Of a stretch of DNA of 64,000 nt, positions 8,866-17,423 are shown piece by piece (the first letter of the stretch is position 1; every line of letters begins with the position of its first letter). A program made the translations under genes and the position numbers. This DNA is from Sinorhizobium sp. A49. Its GTDB lineage: Bacteria; Pseudomonadota; Alphaproteobacteria; Rhizobiales; Rhizobiaceae. Under the pieces are notes generated by a model. That model was given only the letters and a program-made list of their open reading frames with translations. It had not been told where the DNA came from and made no database searches. The stretch is from the NCBI RefSeq assembly GCF_002002725.1, contig NZ_MUNW01000055.1, positions 62,001 to 126,000 of the forward strand, in the 5' to 3' direction.

Positions 8866-9114
8866 ATGTCGAAGAAACTCCCTCCCCGCTATAACGCCGT
8901 CGCGATGCCGCTGGTGCTGTCGGTGCTGATGTCCTGCCTCGTCTCGGCGGTCTCGACCGCAGCCAGTACCGGCTTCAGCGCCGGCCTCTTCGCCCTATGG
9001 ATGAAAGCCTGGGGCATCTCGTGGCTGGTGGCGTTTCCAAGCCTGTTGCTTGTGCTGCCCCTGGTGCGCGTCATCGTTGGCGCGATCGTGCAGGCACCTC
9101 AAGCCAGGCGCTAA
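8866..9114 (+). CDS. DUF2798 small inner-membrane protein
   Basis: An 82-residue protein with two membrane helices (about 12-35 and 50-75). The layout and residues (RYNAVAMPLVLSVLMSC ... LWMKAWGISWLVAFP ... PLVRVIVG) match DUF2798. Function unknown. It follows the NmrA-like gene by 27 bases, so it is probably under the same LysR-controlled promoter. Confidence 0.85.
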   Translation: MSKKLPPRYNAVAMPLVLSVLMSCLVSAVSTAASTGFSAGLFALWMKAWGISWLVAFPSLLLVLPLVRVIVGAIVQAPQARR

Positions 9115-9222
9115 GCTTGGCCTTGATAAGGGCCGACCCACTCTGGCTTGGTTAAGCTGGTAAAATTTGTCGTAAAGCAATGCCATGCAAGGTGAAGGGC
9201 CGATCAAAATCCAGGACGAGCT

Positions 9223-9375
9223 ATGGCAACGATTTCGCTCCACAAGGCAGGCGCACAATACGCCAACCTATTAGTCATTCTTTATCCCGATCTTTATCTC
9301 GATCTTGATATCGGCGGTGCGGTTGGTCCTCATTATCGATCCGTCCGACCGCGGGAGATCATCGCGGCGCTCTAA
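9223..9375 (+). CDS. Possible 50-residue ORF (weak candidate)
   Basis: ATG at 9223 with AGGA 6 bases upstream opens a 50-codon frame ending at TAA 9373-9375, just before the dipeptidase stop on the other strand. The product has no recognisable motif. Part of its length reads through a degenerate GATCTT/TATC repeat at about 9281-9315, which makes chance or repeat origin likely. Listed only because start and ribosome site are well placed in an otherwise empty 260-base gap. Confidence 0.2.
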   Translation: MATISLHKAGAQYANLLVILYPDLYLDLDIGGAVGPHYRSVRPREIIAAL

Positions 9376-9376
9376 C

Positions 9377-10417
9377 TCACAAGCCCCAGGTCGTTTCCAG
9401 CACCCGGATCCAGTTGCCGTGGCAGATTTTCGCCAGCGCTGCTTTGTCGTAACCGCGCTTGCGCAAGAGGTCGACGAGCAGCTGCAGATCGGCCGCGTCC
9501 CGCATCGTCGCGGGGATCGTGGTGCCGTCGAAATCAGAGCCGAGCGCGACGTGATCGAGTCCGACGCGGTTGGCGATATAGTCGATGTGATCGGCCAAAA
9601 GGTCGAGGCTGGTGTCCGGGTTCCTGATGCCATCGGACCGCAGGAACAGGACGCCGAAATTGATGCCGGCAAGTCCACCAGTATCCTTGATCGCGTCGAG
9701 CTGGCGATCCGTGAGGTTACGGCTGTGCGGGCAGAGCGCATGCACATTGGAATGGGAGGCGACCAGCGGCGCGTTTGAAAGCGCGGCGATGTCCCAGAAA
9801 CCCTGCTCGTTCATGTGCGACAGGTCGACCATGATCTTCAACTCGTTACAGGCCCGGATCAGGTCCTTGCCGCTCTCCGTCAAGCCCGGACCGATATCCG
9901 GCGACGACGGGAAACGGAACGGAACGCCATAGGCAAAGATGTTCGGCCGGCTCCAGACAGGCCCAAGCGTGCGCAGGCCGGCAGCGTGCAGCACATAAAG
10001 CGCATCGAGACCAGCGTCGAAGGCTTCGACGCCTTCAATGTGGAGCACCGACGCAAACACGCCGTCGGCGATGGCCTGGCGGATGTCGGCTGCCGACCGG
10101 CAGATCTTCAGACGGCCGCCAGCCTGGCGCTCAAGACGCATCAGCAGGCTCGCCATACCGAGCGTGCTCTTCAGCGCATCCCCTTGCTCCGGCGTTGCGA
10201 AGTCACCATTGGGGTCCTTCTGCATGCTGGGAGAAGAGACATAAACGGCGCAAAGACCGCCGGCGAGCCCGCCGTTCTCGGCCTTGATGAGGTCAATGTG
10301 GCCGGAGCTGCCGCCGTCTATAAAGCGGGCCTCAGCGCCTGGCTGCTGCGAGTGCCACAAGCGCGACAGCACATCGTTATGTCCATCGAAGACCGGGATT
10401 TTCGCCTGTGTTGCCAA
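9377..10417 (-). CDS. Membrane dipeptidase-like peptidase, family M19
   Basis: A 346-residue M19 (renal dipeptidase) enzyme that cleaves dipeptides, often including those with a C-terminal D-residue, using two zinc ions. The full ligand set is visible: H13 and D15 (DGHND), E128 (HIEG), H201 (LSHMNE), H222 (SHSN) and D295 (GSDFDG). No ATG is available; TTG at 10417 has AAGGGCG about 9 bases upstream, whereas TTG at 10435 would add six residues without a spaced ribosome site. No signal peptide, so probably cytoplasmic. It is divergent from the peptide importer operon starting at 10704, which suggests it processes the imported peptides. Confidence 0.92.
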   Translation of the reverse strand: MATQAKIPVFDGHNDVLSRLWHSQQPGAEARFIDGGSSGHIDLIKAENGGLAGGLCAVYVSSPSMQKDPNGDFATPEQGDALKSTLGMASLLMRLERQAGGRLKICRSAADIRQAIADGVFASVLHIEGVEAFDAGLDALYVLHAAGLRTLGPVWSRPNIFAYGVPFRFPSSPDIGPGLTESGKDLIRACNELKIMVDLSHMNEQGFWDIAALSNAPLVASHSNVHALCPHSRNLTDRQLDAIKDTGGLAGINFGVLFLRSDGIRNPDTSLDLLADHIDYIANRVGLDHVALGSDFDGTTIPATMRDAADLQLLVDLLRKRGYDKAALAKICHGNWIRVLETTWGL

Positions 10418-10622
10418 TTGGGGATCGCCCTTCAACCTGTTTGCCGGCCACGCCGGCCGGTTGCGCGCGACTCATCGCATCGTCGTGCGCGAGCATAATC
10501 ATCCGCCAGCCGTAGGGGAAAGCCATCCATCGGCGCAAATGCAAACCATGCATAGGCCTTGCCGAAATCGGAATTGGTCGCCCCCAGCCATGTTGTGCTT
10601 AATCCGCCCCCTAACAAGGGCA

Positions 10623-10668
10623 AACGGCTGACATCGAGGTTATCTGCAAAAACCTCACGCCAGCCGTT
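10623..10668. promoter_or_regulatory. Two-level hairpin or nested operator upstream of the peptide importer
   Basis: Nested inverted repeats: outer arms AACGGCTG (10623-10630) and CAGCCGTT (10661-10668), inner arms GAGGTT (10636-10641) and AACCTC (10651-10656), 9-base loop. It sits 36 bases before the binding-protein start in the 286-base divergent intergenic region. It is either an mRNA leader structure or two nested regulator sites; there is no T-run, so a simple terminator is unlikely. Confidence 0.5.
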
Positions 10669-10703
10669 CGCATGACGTCAAGTCCGAGAAGGGGATATTT
10701 CCG

Positions 10704-12302
10704 ATGATTTCCAGACGCAACCTGTTGATCGGCGGCGCTGCCGTGCCGTTTCTGTCCTATGTCAGCCTGGTGCCGGCCTTTGCCGAAACCCCGAAAGACA
10801 TCCTGGTTGTCGCCCAGCAGCTCGATAATATGACGAGCCTCGATCCGCACGAGAGCTTCGAAGCGGTCGGCAGCGAAATCTGCGGCAATATCTACCAAAA
10901 GCTGGTTCACCCCAACCTCGACGACGCCAACAAGGTCGACCCGACCTTGGCCGAATCCTGGGAAGCGGATGCCGACAGCAAGGTCTTCACCTTCAAGCTC
11001 CGCGCCGACGCAACCTTTGCCAGCGGCGCAACAGTGACAGCCGAAGATGCAGCCTTCTCGCTGCAGCGCGCCATCAAGATGAACAAGGGCCCGGCCTTCA
11101 TCATCGCCCAGTTCGGCTTTACGCCGGAGAATGTCGAAGAGCGCATCGTCGCCGTCGACGGCTCGACCCTTCGCCTCACGCTCGAGCAGCCGGCCTCGCT
11201 CGCCTTCCTGCTCTACTGCCTGTCGGCCAATGTCGGCAGCATCCTCGAGAAGAAGGTCGCGCTCGAAAACGAAGTCGACGGCGACCTGGGCAATGCCTGG
11301 CTGCAGAAGAACACCGCCGGTTCGGGCGAATTCGCACTGCAATCCTGGAAGCCGAGCGAGAGCGTCGCGCTGACGGTCAATCCGAACGGACCCTACAAGG
11401 GCAATATCAAGCGCATCATCCTGCGCCATGTCGCCGACCCATCGTCGCAGCTCCTGATGCTGCAGAAGGGTGACGCCGATATCGCCCGCAACCTCAGCTC
11501 CGAGCAGCTGCGCACCCTGCAGGGCGATGAGAACTACACGCTCGTTCGCAAGGGTGTGGCCTCGCTCGTGCTGATCTCGCTCAACCAGAAGCAGACGAAC
11601 CTGGCAAAGCCTGAAGTCTGGCAAGCGGTCAAGCACGCGCTCGACTACAAGGGCATGCAGGAAAACATCGTGCCCCTCACCCACAAGATCCACCAGAGCT
11701 TCCTGCCCGAGGGCTATCCTGGTGTCGTCAACGATACGCCGTTCGTGAAAGACGTGGCCAAGGCCAAGGCACTGATGGCCGAGGCTGGCCTCGAAGCCGG
11801 TTTCGACATCGTCATGGATCACTATTCGGCACAGCCCTATCCGGATCTGGCGCAGGCGATCCAGGCAAATCTCGCCGAGATCGGCATTCGCGTCCAGTTG
11901 CAGGCGGCCGAAAACCGCCAGGTTCTGACGAAGATGCGCGCCCGCGAGCACCAGATGGCGCTTTCGGCCTGGGGTTCGGACTACTTCGACCCGCACGCCA
12001 ATGCCGACGTGTTCAACATCAACCCCGACAATTCGGATGATGCCAAGTCGCGACCCTTCCTGTGGCGCTCGTCGTGGCAGGATGCCGAGATGGCGAAGAA
12101 GGCCGAGGCCGCCCGCGACGAGAAGGATCCGGCAAAGCGCATCGCGCTTTACGAGGAGCTGCAGCGCGCCCACATGGAGCACAGCCCCTTCATCTTCATG
12201 CTGCAGACGACGACCACTGCCGCCTGCCGCAAGTCGGTTGCCGGCATCCGGCTCGGCACGCTCTCTGACGCCCACTCCTATGCAGAGGCGTCCAAGGCTT
12301 GA
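10704..12302 (+). CDS. Peptide ABC transporter periplasmic binding protein, family 5 (DppA-like)
   Basis: A 532-residue solute-binding protein of the SBP_bac_5 family. The N-terminus SRRNLLIGGAAVPFLS has a twin-arginine pattern before a hydrophobic stretch, with likely cleavage after PAFA, so Tat export is possible. The mature part starts with DILVVAQQLDNMTSLDPHES, the family entry motif. First gene of a six-gene operon (binding protein, two permeases, two ATPases, S12 hydrolase) joined by overlaps or very short gaps. It would capture peptides in the periplasm; neighbouring enzymes suggest peptides with D-residues. Confidence 0.94.
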   Translation: MISRRNLLIGGAAVPFLSYVSLVPAFAETPKDILVVAQQLDNMTSLDPHESFEAVGSEICGNIYQKLVHPNLDDANKVDPTLAESWEADADSKVFTFKLRADATFASGATVTAEDAAFSLQRAIKMNKGPAFIIAQFGFTPENVEERIVAVDGSTLRLTLEQPASLAFLLYCLSANVGSILEKKVALENEVDGDLGNAWLQKNTAGSGEFALQSWKPSESVALTVNPNGPYKGNIKRIILRHVADPSSQLLMLQKGDADIARNLSSEQLRTLQGDENYTLVRKGVASLVLISLNQKQTNLAKPEVWQAVKHALDYKGMQENIVPLTHKIHQSFLPEGYPGVVNDTPFVKDVAKAKALMAEAGLEAGFDIVMDHYSAQPYPDLAQAIQANLAEIGIRVQLQAAENRQVLTKMRAREHQMALSAWGSDYFDPHANADVFNINPDNSDDAKSRPFLWRSSWQDAEMAKKAEAARDEKDPAKRIALYEELQRAHMEHSPFIFMLQTTTTAACRKSVAGIRLGTLSDAHSYAEASKA

Positions 12303-13312
12303 ACAAGCGTATTCGAAGCTTTTCCGCAACGTTGAGCAGCGTCTTCCTGACGCTGCTCGGCCTGACGATCGTCACCTTCATGATCGGGCGTGTCATGCCG
12401 GTCGACCCGGTGATCGCCGCGGTCGGCGACAACGCGTCCGAGTCAGTGATCGCCCAAGCCCGCATCGAGATGGGGCTCGACCAGCCGTTGATCGTGCAGT
12501 TCTTCCGCTATCTCTGGCAGTTGCTGCATGGCGATCTCGGCATGTCGATCCTGACCCGCAACCCGGTTTCCACCGATATCGCCCGGTTCTTCCCGGCAAC
12601 GCTGGAGCTGGCAACGGCAGCACTGCTTCTGTCGGCGGCAATCGGCATTCCGCTCGGCGTCTGGGCGGCCGTCCGTCAGGGCAAGTTCGTCGACCAGGCG
12701 ATCCGGGTCGTGTGCCTCGCCGGTCACTCCGTTCCCGTCTTCATGTTGTCGCTGATCTCGCTGCTGATCTTCTACGCCACGCTTGGCCTGGCGCCGGGAC
12801 CCGGCCGCCAGGACGTGATCTTCGACGGCATGATCGATCCGGTCACCGGCCTCCTGACGATCGACACGCTGATTGCCGGCGACTGGGATGCCTTCCGTGA
12901 TGCCGTCGCCCACATGGCGCAGCCGGTCTGCATTCTCGCCTATTTCAGCATGGCCTATATCACCCGCATGACCCGGGCCTTCATGGTCGATGCGCTGAAG
13001 GGCGAGTTCGTCATCACGGCGCGCGCCAAGGGACTGTCCGCCTCGACCGTTATCTGGAGCCATGCCTTCCCGACGGGTGCCGTGCAGCTGGTGACGGTGC
13101 TGGCGCTCACCTATGCCGGCCTTCTCGAGGGCGCCGTCGTCACCGAAACGGTGTTCAGCTGGCCGGGCCTCGGCCAATATCTGACAGTGTCGCTGATGAA
13201 CGCCGACATGAACCCGGTGGTCGGAGCGACCTTACTGATCGGCCTCATCTATGTCGGCCTCAACCTCATAGCCGACCTTCTCTATCGTGTACTGGATCCC
13301 CGCGTCCGATGA
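12299..13312 (+). CDS. Peptide ABC transporter permease, DppB-type
   Basis: A 337-residue permease, about six helices, with the DppB landmarks GRVMPVDPV near the N-terminus, an EAA loop (ITARAKGLSASTVIWSHAF) and the TETVFSWPGLGQY ending. Translation probably starts at TTG 12299-12301, overlapping the stop of the binding-protein gene (TTGA); no better start lies nearby. Partner of the DppC-type permease that follows with an ATGA overlap. Confidence 0.93.
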   Translation: MNKRIRSFSATLSSVFLTLLGLTIVTFMIGRVMPVDPVIAAVGDNASESVIAQARIEMGLDQPLIVQFFRYLWQLLHGDLGMSILTRNPVSTDIARFFPATLELATAALLLSAAIGIPLGVWAAVRQGKFVDQAIRVVCLAGHSVPVFMLSLISLLIFYATLGLAPGPGRQDVIFDGMIDPVTGLLTIDTLIAGDWDAFRDAVAHMAQPVCILAYFSMAYITRMTRAFMVDALKGEFVITARAKGLSASTVIWSHAFPTGAVQLVTVLALTYAGLLEGAVVTETVFSWPGLGQYLTVSLMNADMNPVVGATLLIGLIYVGLNLIADLLYRVLDPRVR

Positions 13313-14211
13313 TGCTTACGACCTTTCGAAACTGGGCGCTGGATGAAACGCCCGCCTCCCGCACCCAGGCCTCCTGGGGCCATCGCTATCGCATCTGGCT
13401 GAAGCTCAGGTCCAACCCGCTGGCGATGATCGGGCTTGCGATCATCCTCGTCTTTTCGCTGCTTGCTTTGCTTGCTCCGGTTCTGGCGCCGCACGACCCG
13501 GCGATCCAGAACCTGGCCAACCGGCTCGCCGCTCCAAGTGCCGCCCATTGGCTCGGCACCGACGAGCTCGGACGTGACATCTTCTCACGCATCCTTTTTG
13601 GCGGCCGGGTGACCCTCGGCATGGTCGTTTCCGTGGTCGTTCTGGTGGCACCGATCGGCCTTGCCGTCGGCTGCATCGCCGGCTATTTCGGTGGCATCGT
13701 CGATACAGTGCTGATGCGTGTTACCGACGTCTTCCTCGCCTTCCCGCGCCTCATTCTGGCGCTGGCCTTCGTCGCGGCCCTGAAGCCCGGCGTCGAAAGC
13801 GCCGTTCTCGCCATCGCGCTCACCGCCTGGCCGCCCTATGCGCGTCTTGCCCGCGCCGAAACCATGACAGTGCGCCGCAGCGATTTCATCGCCGCCTGCC
13901 GGCTGACCGGCGCTTCACCCTGGCGCATCATCATGCGTCATGCCGCACCGCTGTGCGTGCCGAGCCTGATCGTGCGCATCACGCTCGACATGAGCTCGAT
14001 CATCATCACCGCCGCAAGCCTCGGCTTCCTCGGCATGGGGGCGCAGCCGCCGTCGCCGGAATGGGGCGCGATGATCGCCACCGCCAAGCGCTTCATCTTT
14101 GATCAATGGTGGGTTGCAACCGTGCCCGGCATCGCGATCTTCCTCGTGTCGCTCGCCTTCAACTTCCTCGGTGATGGATTGCGCGACGTGCTCGATCCGA
14201 AGGGAGACTGA
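13309..14211 (+). CDS. Peptide ABC transporter permease, DppC-type
   Basis: A 300-residue permease with the DppC segment HWLGTDELGRDIFSRILFGGRVTLG and an EAA loop near residues 180-205 (RAETMTVRRSDFIAACRLTGAS), ending GDGLRDVLDPKGD. ATG 13309 overlaps the previous stop; a second ATG lies immediately after. Forms the channel with the upstream permease. Confidence 0.94.
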   Translation: MMLTTFRNWALDETPASRTQASWGHRYRIWLKLRSNPLAMIGLAIILVFSLLALLAPVLAPHDPAIQNLANRLAAPSAAHWLGTDELGRDIFSRILFGGRVTLGMVVSVVVLVAPIGLAVGCIAGYFGGIVDTVLMRVTDVFLAFPRLILALAFVAALKPGVESAVLAIALTAWPPYARLARAETMTVRRSDFIAACRLTGASPWRIIMRHAAPLCVPSLIVRITLDMSSIIITAASLGFLGMGAQPPSPEWGAMIATAKRFIFDQWWVATVPGIAIFLVSLAFNFLGDGLRDVLDPKGD

Positions 14212-14213
14212 GC

Positions 14214-15044
14214 ATGCTCGTTGATATCCAGAACCTCCGCATTGCCTTCGAAAGCCGCTCCTCGCGCTTCGAGGCAGTGCGCGGCATCTCGCTCTCGCTC
14301 GGCGCGGAGAAGCTCGGCATCGTCGGCGAGTCCGGCTCGGGCAAGAGCCTGACGGCCCGCGCGCTGATGAAGCTGCTACCCTCCAATGCCGCCATCACCG
14401 CCGACCGCCTCTCCTTCGACGGCATCGATGTACTCTCTGCCTCGGAAAAGCAGATGCGCCAGATCCGCGGCAAGCGGGCGGGCTTCATCCTTCAGGATCC
14501 GAAATACTCGCTGAACCCGGTGATGAACATCGGCCGGCAAGTGTCTGAAGCCTGGCGCACCCACAAGGGCGGCAGCAAGAAGCAGGCACTGGAGGCAGCG
14601 ATCCACCTTCTCGACCAGGTCAAGATCCGCAACCCGCGCGAAGTTGCCGCCTCCTATCCGCATGAGGTCTCGGGCGGCATGGGCCAGCGGGTGATGATCG
14701 CGATGATGCTGGCACCCGATCCGGAATTGCTGATCGCCGACGAACCGACGAGCGCGCTCGATGCGACCGTGCAGGCGGAAATCCTGCGGTTGATCGAGGA
14801 ACTTGTGTCCGAGCGCAACATGGGCCTCATCCTCATCAGCCACGACCTGCCGCTCGTCTCGCATTTCTGCGACCGCGTCGCGGTGATGTATTCGGGACGG
14901 GTCATGGAGGAACTGAAGGCTTCGGAACTGCTGAATGCGCGCCACCCCTACACCAAGGGGCTCCTCAACTGCATGCCCTCTCTTACGCATCCCAGGGACC
15001 GGCTGCCTGTTCTCAACCGTGATGCTTCGTGGCTCACCGCATGA
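14214..15044 (+). CDS. Peptide ABC transporter ATPase, DppD-type
   Basis: A 276-residue ATPase with Walker A GESGSGKS at 38-45, an unusual signature VSGGMGQR at 152-159 and Walker B LLIADE at about 172-177. It ends with HPYTKGLLNCMPSLTHPRDRLP, so it keeps the opening of the C-terminal extension but is shorter than classical DppD. Two bases after the permease stop; its own stop overlaps the next start (ATGA at 15041-15044). Confidence 0.93.
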   Translation: MLVDIQNLRIAFESRSSRFEAVRGISLSLGAEKLGIVGESGSGKSLTARALMKLLPSNAAITADRLSFDGIDVLSASEKQMRQIRGKRAGFILQDPKYSLNPVMNIGRQVSEAWRTHKGGSKKQALEAAIHLLDQVKIRNPREVAASYPHEVSGGMGQRVMIAMMLAPDPELLIADEPTSALDATVQAEILRLIEELVSERNMGLILISHDLPLVSHFCDRVAVMYSGRVMEELKASELLNARHPYTKGLLNCMPSLTHPRDRLPVLNRDASWLTA

Positions 15045-15781
15045 TCGACGTTGAAAATCTCCGCATCAGGTTCGGCGACCGCGAGGTCGTCAAAGGTGTC
15101 TCGTTTTCGGTGAAGAAGGGCGACAGCTTCGGCATCGTCGGCGAAAGCGGCTCGGGCAAGTCCACGATCCTCCGGGCGATGGCCGGGCTCAACGAAAGCT
15201 GGGAAGGCCGCATAGCCTTCGGCGGCGAGCCTGCTGCGCTGAAGCGCCCGCCCGGCTTCTTCCGTCGGGTCCAGATGGTATTCCAGGACCCCTATGGTTC
15301 GCTGCACCCGCGCCAGACGATCGACCGCATTCTCAGCGAGTTGCCGCTGGTGCACGGCATGGACAATATCGACAAGCGCATCGTCCAGGCCCTTTCCGAC
15401 GTGGCGCTGCCGCAGGCGGCGCGCTTCCGCTTTCCACACCAGCTTTCCGGCGGCCAGCGCCAGCGCGTGGCGATCGCTCGCGCACTGATTGCCGACCCGC
15501 AGGTGTTGCTGCTCGACGAGCCGACGAGCGCGCTTGACGTCTCGGTGCAGGCGGAAATCCTCAATCTCCTGTCCGACCTTCGCGAGGCGCGCGGTCTCAC
15601 CTACATTCTCGTCAGCCACAACCTCGCCGTTATTGCCCATCTCTGCGGGCAGGTGGGGGTGATGTTGAACGGCGAAATGGTGGAACAACTGAGCGCAGAG
15701 GATCTGCGGGCAGGCAAGACAAGCCACGCCCATACGACGGAACTGCGCACGCTGAGCGTCGGGCTGGAAGAGCCCGCCTGA
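15041..15781 (+). CDS. Peptide ABC transporter ATPase, DppF-type
   Basis: A 246-residue ATPase with Walker A GESGSGKS at 34-41, LSGGQRQR, a VLLLDE Walker B and an H-loop in VSHNLAVI. I take ATG 15041, which overlaps the preceding TGA; an in-frame GTG at 15029 would add four residues. Shorter than typical DppF because the C-terminal extension is only a stub. Confidence 0.92.
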   Translation: MIDVENLRIRFGDREVVKGVSFSVKKGDSFGIVGESGSGKSTILRAMAGLNESWEGRIAFGGEPAALKRPPGFFRRVQMVFQDPYGSLHPRQTIDRILSELPLVHGMDNIDKRIVQALSDVALPQAARFRFPHQLSGGQRQRVAIARALIADPQVLLLDEPTSALDVSVQAEILNLLSDLREARGLTYILVSHNLAVIAHLCGQVGVMLNGEMVEQLSAEDLRAGKTSHAHTTELRTLSVGLEEPA

Positions 15782-15821
15782 CCTCGGCCCTGTCGTGGCA
15801 ACAAGCACAATGGAAGACACC

Positions 15822-17336
15822 ATGCCGGCACATCTCGATTGGCACGCAGCATCCTCCACCGCAAAGGCATTTGCCGCGCAGTGGGCAGAAAACGAACCGG
15901 GCGGCGCGATCATCGGCTTCGACGACAGCGGCATCCGCTTTTCGCATGCGCACGGCGTCGAGAGCCTGTCGACGCTTGCGCCGTTTTCGACCGAAAGCGT
16001 CGTTCGCTATGCCTCGGTCACCAAGCACTTCTTCTGCGCCATGGTTCTTCAACATGAGGACATCATCAAGCTCGACGACCGGCTTGGCCAGCATCTGCCT
16101 GAACTCGCCCCGCCGCTTGCTGACGTGACGGTCGGTCAGGCGCTCGACATGAGCGGCGGCTTGCCGGACACGCGCGAATGCCTGTCGCTGCTTGGCCTTT
16201 CCGTCTACACCGAAACCGAGGCCGCACCGCTTCTTGAGTTTCTGGCTCGGTTGCAAAGGCTGAATTTCGACGCCGGCAGCGAAGTCTCCTATTCCAACAC
16301 TGGCTATCGCCTCGTCGAGGCGGCGCTGGAGCGCAACGGTTTTGCTTTCGACGACTTCATCCAGAGCGCCGTTGCCGGACCGCTCGGCGTCACGTTCAAG
16401 GCGCCCGACGTCTGGAACGATCCCGTGGCGAGCCTGGTGCCCGGCTATTGGCATAACGGCGAGCGCTGGCAGCTTTCCGCCGCCGGTCTGCATATCTCCG
16501 CCTCCGGCAGTCTGACGGGGAGCGCCAATGCGTTGACCGCCTGGCTTCAGGCATTGATGCGTGGCCAGGGACATTTCGAAGGCGTGCTGGAAAAGTTGCA
16601 AGCGACACGCTTCCTGGCAGACGGACGGGCGAGCGGCTATAGCCTAGGCCTACGCCTGTCGACGCTCGGCGATCGCAGCTTCGTCGGTCATGGCGGATCG
16701 CATCCCGGCTACAAGACCTATTTCCTCCTCGACCCGGAAAGCCGTTCGGGCTTCGCCGTCGTCTCCAATCGCGAAGACACGAACGGCAACAAGATCGCGC
16801 TCGAAAGCATGGCGGCACTGATCGGCCTGCCACTGCCAACGCCGGCAACGGGTATACCCGACGGCCTCTATGTGACGGAACAGGGTCCGTGGTGGCTTGA
16901 GATCAAGAGCAGCGTCTGCACCTATCTCGATGCCGACGACACGCTTTACGACGACGGCGACGGTTGGGCATCGTCGCGCTCGGCCTCTTCGCCGATGCGG
17001 TTGCGGCTGGAGGGATCGGCGCTTGTCGGCGAGGCGGGCCATGCGGCGAGGCGCTTCCTGCCTGTTGCCGCCGAGCAAAGGGTGCCGCAATCGCTTGCCG
17101 CAACGTGGCGGTCGACGGAAGGGGCCGAGTTCGAAGTCCGCGATGGTGCGGTGGTGATGGGCGTCGGTCCGGTGCGCCACGTCATGCCGCTGACGGCGCT
17201 TGGTAACGGCCGCTTCCTTTTCACGCTTCACGATGGTCCGTGGACGAAGCGCGTCTGCCTGCATGTTCTCGACGACAACAGGGTGGAGCTCGTGCTCAAC
17301 CGCGCCCGGATGATGGAATACACCCGTCAGGGCTGA
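15822..17336 (+). CDS. D-aminopeptidase-like serine hydrolase, family S12
   Basis: A 504-residue S12 (beta-lactamase-fold) hydrolase. Catalytic motifs are S65-V-T-K68, Y157-S-N159 and H290-G-G292, at nearly the same positions as in the Ochrobactrum D-aminopeptidase DAP (about 62, 153 and 287). As in DAP, about 190 residues of C-terminal beta domains follow instead of the protein ending after the hydrolase fold. There is no signal peptide, so it acts in the cytoplasm on imported peptides and would release N-terminal D-residues. Start chosen at ATG 15822 (GGAAG 5 bases upstream); in-frame GTG 15795 and ATG 15810 are alternatives. Forty bases after the transporter, same operon. A DAP-like esterase or amidase of other specificity cannot be excluded. 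Confidence 0.85.
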   Translation: MPAHLDWHAASSTAKAFAAQWAENEPGGAIIGFDDSGIRFSHAHGVESLSTLAPFSTESVVRYASVTKHFFCAMVLQHEDIIKLDDRLGQHLPELAPPLADVTVGQALDMSGGLPDTRECLSLLGLSVYTETEAAPLLEFLARLQRLNFDAGSEVSYSNTGYRLVEAALERNGFAFDDFIQSAVAGPLGVTFKAPDVWNDPVASLVPGYWHNGERWQLSAAGLHISASGSLTGSANALTAWLQALMRGQGHFEGVLEKLQATRFLADGRASGYSLGLRLSTLGDRSFVGHGGSHPGYKTYFLLDPESRSGFAVVSNREDTNGNKIALESMAALIGLPLPTPATGIPDGLYVTEQGPWWLEIKSSVCTYLDADDTLYDDGDGWASSRSASSPMRLRLEGSALVGEAGHAARRFLPVAAEQRVPQSLAATWRSTEGAEFEVRDGAVVMGVGPVRHVMPLTALGNGRFLFTLHDGPWTKRVCLHVLDDNRVELVLNRARMMEYTRQG

Positions 17337-17423
17337 TTTTTCTTGAAGCCCGTCGAACAGTGCCTAAAAGGGGTCAGGCTCCTGCTGCAAGGCGGGAAGT
17401 GACGCTTTTCAGGAGTGCATGCT

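Noticed and set aside
9281-9315. Degenerate GATCTT/TATC repetition near the dipeptidase stop
   Set aside because: Only about three imperfect units; too weak to call a repeat element.
10611-12329. 572-codon open frame on the minus strand
   Set aside because: Antisense to the peptide-binding protein gene, with no recognisable domain.
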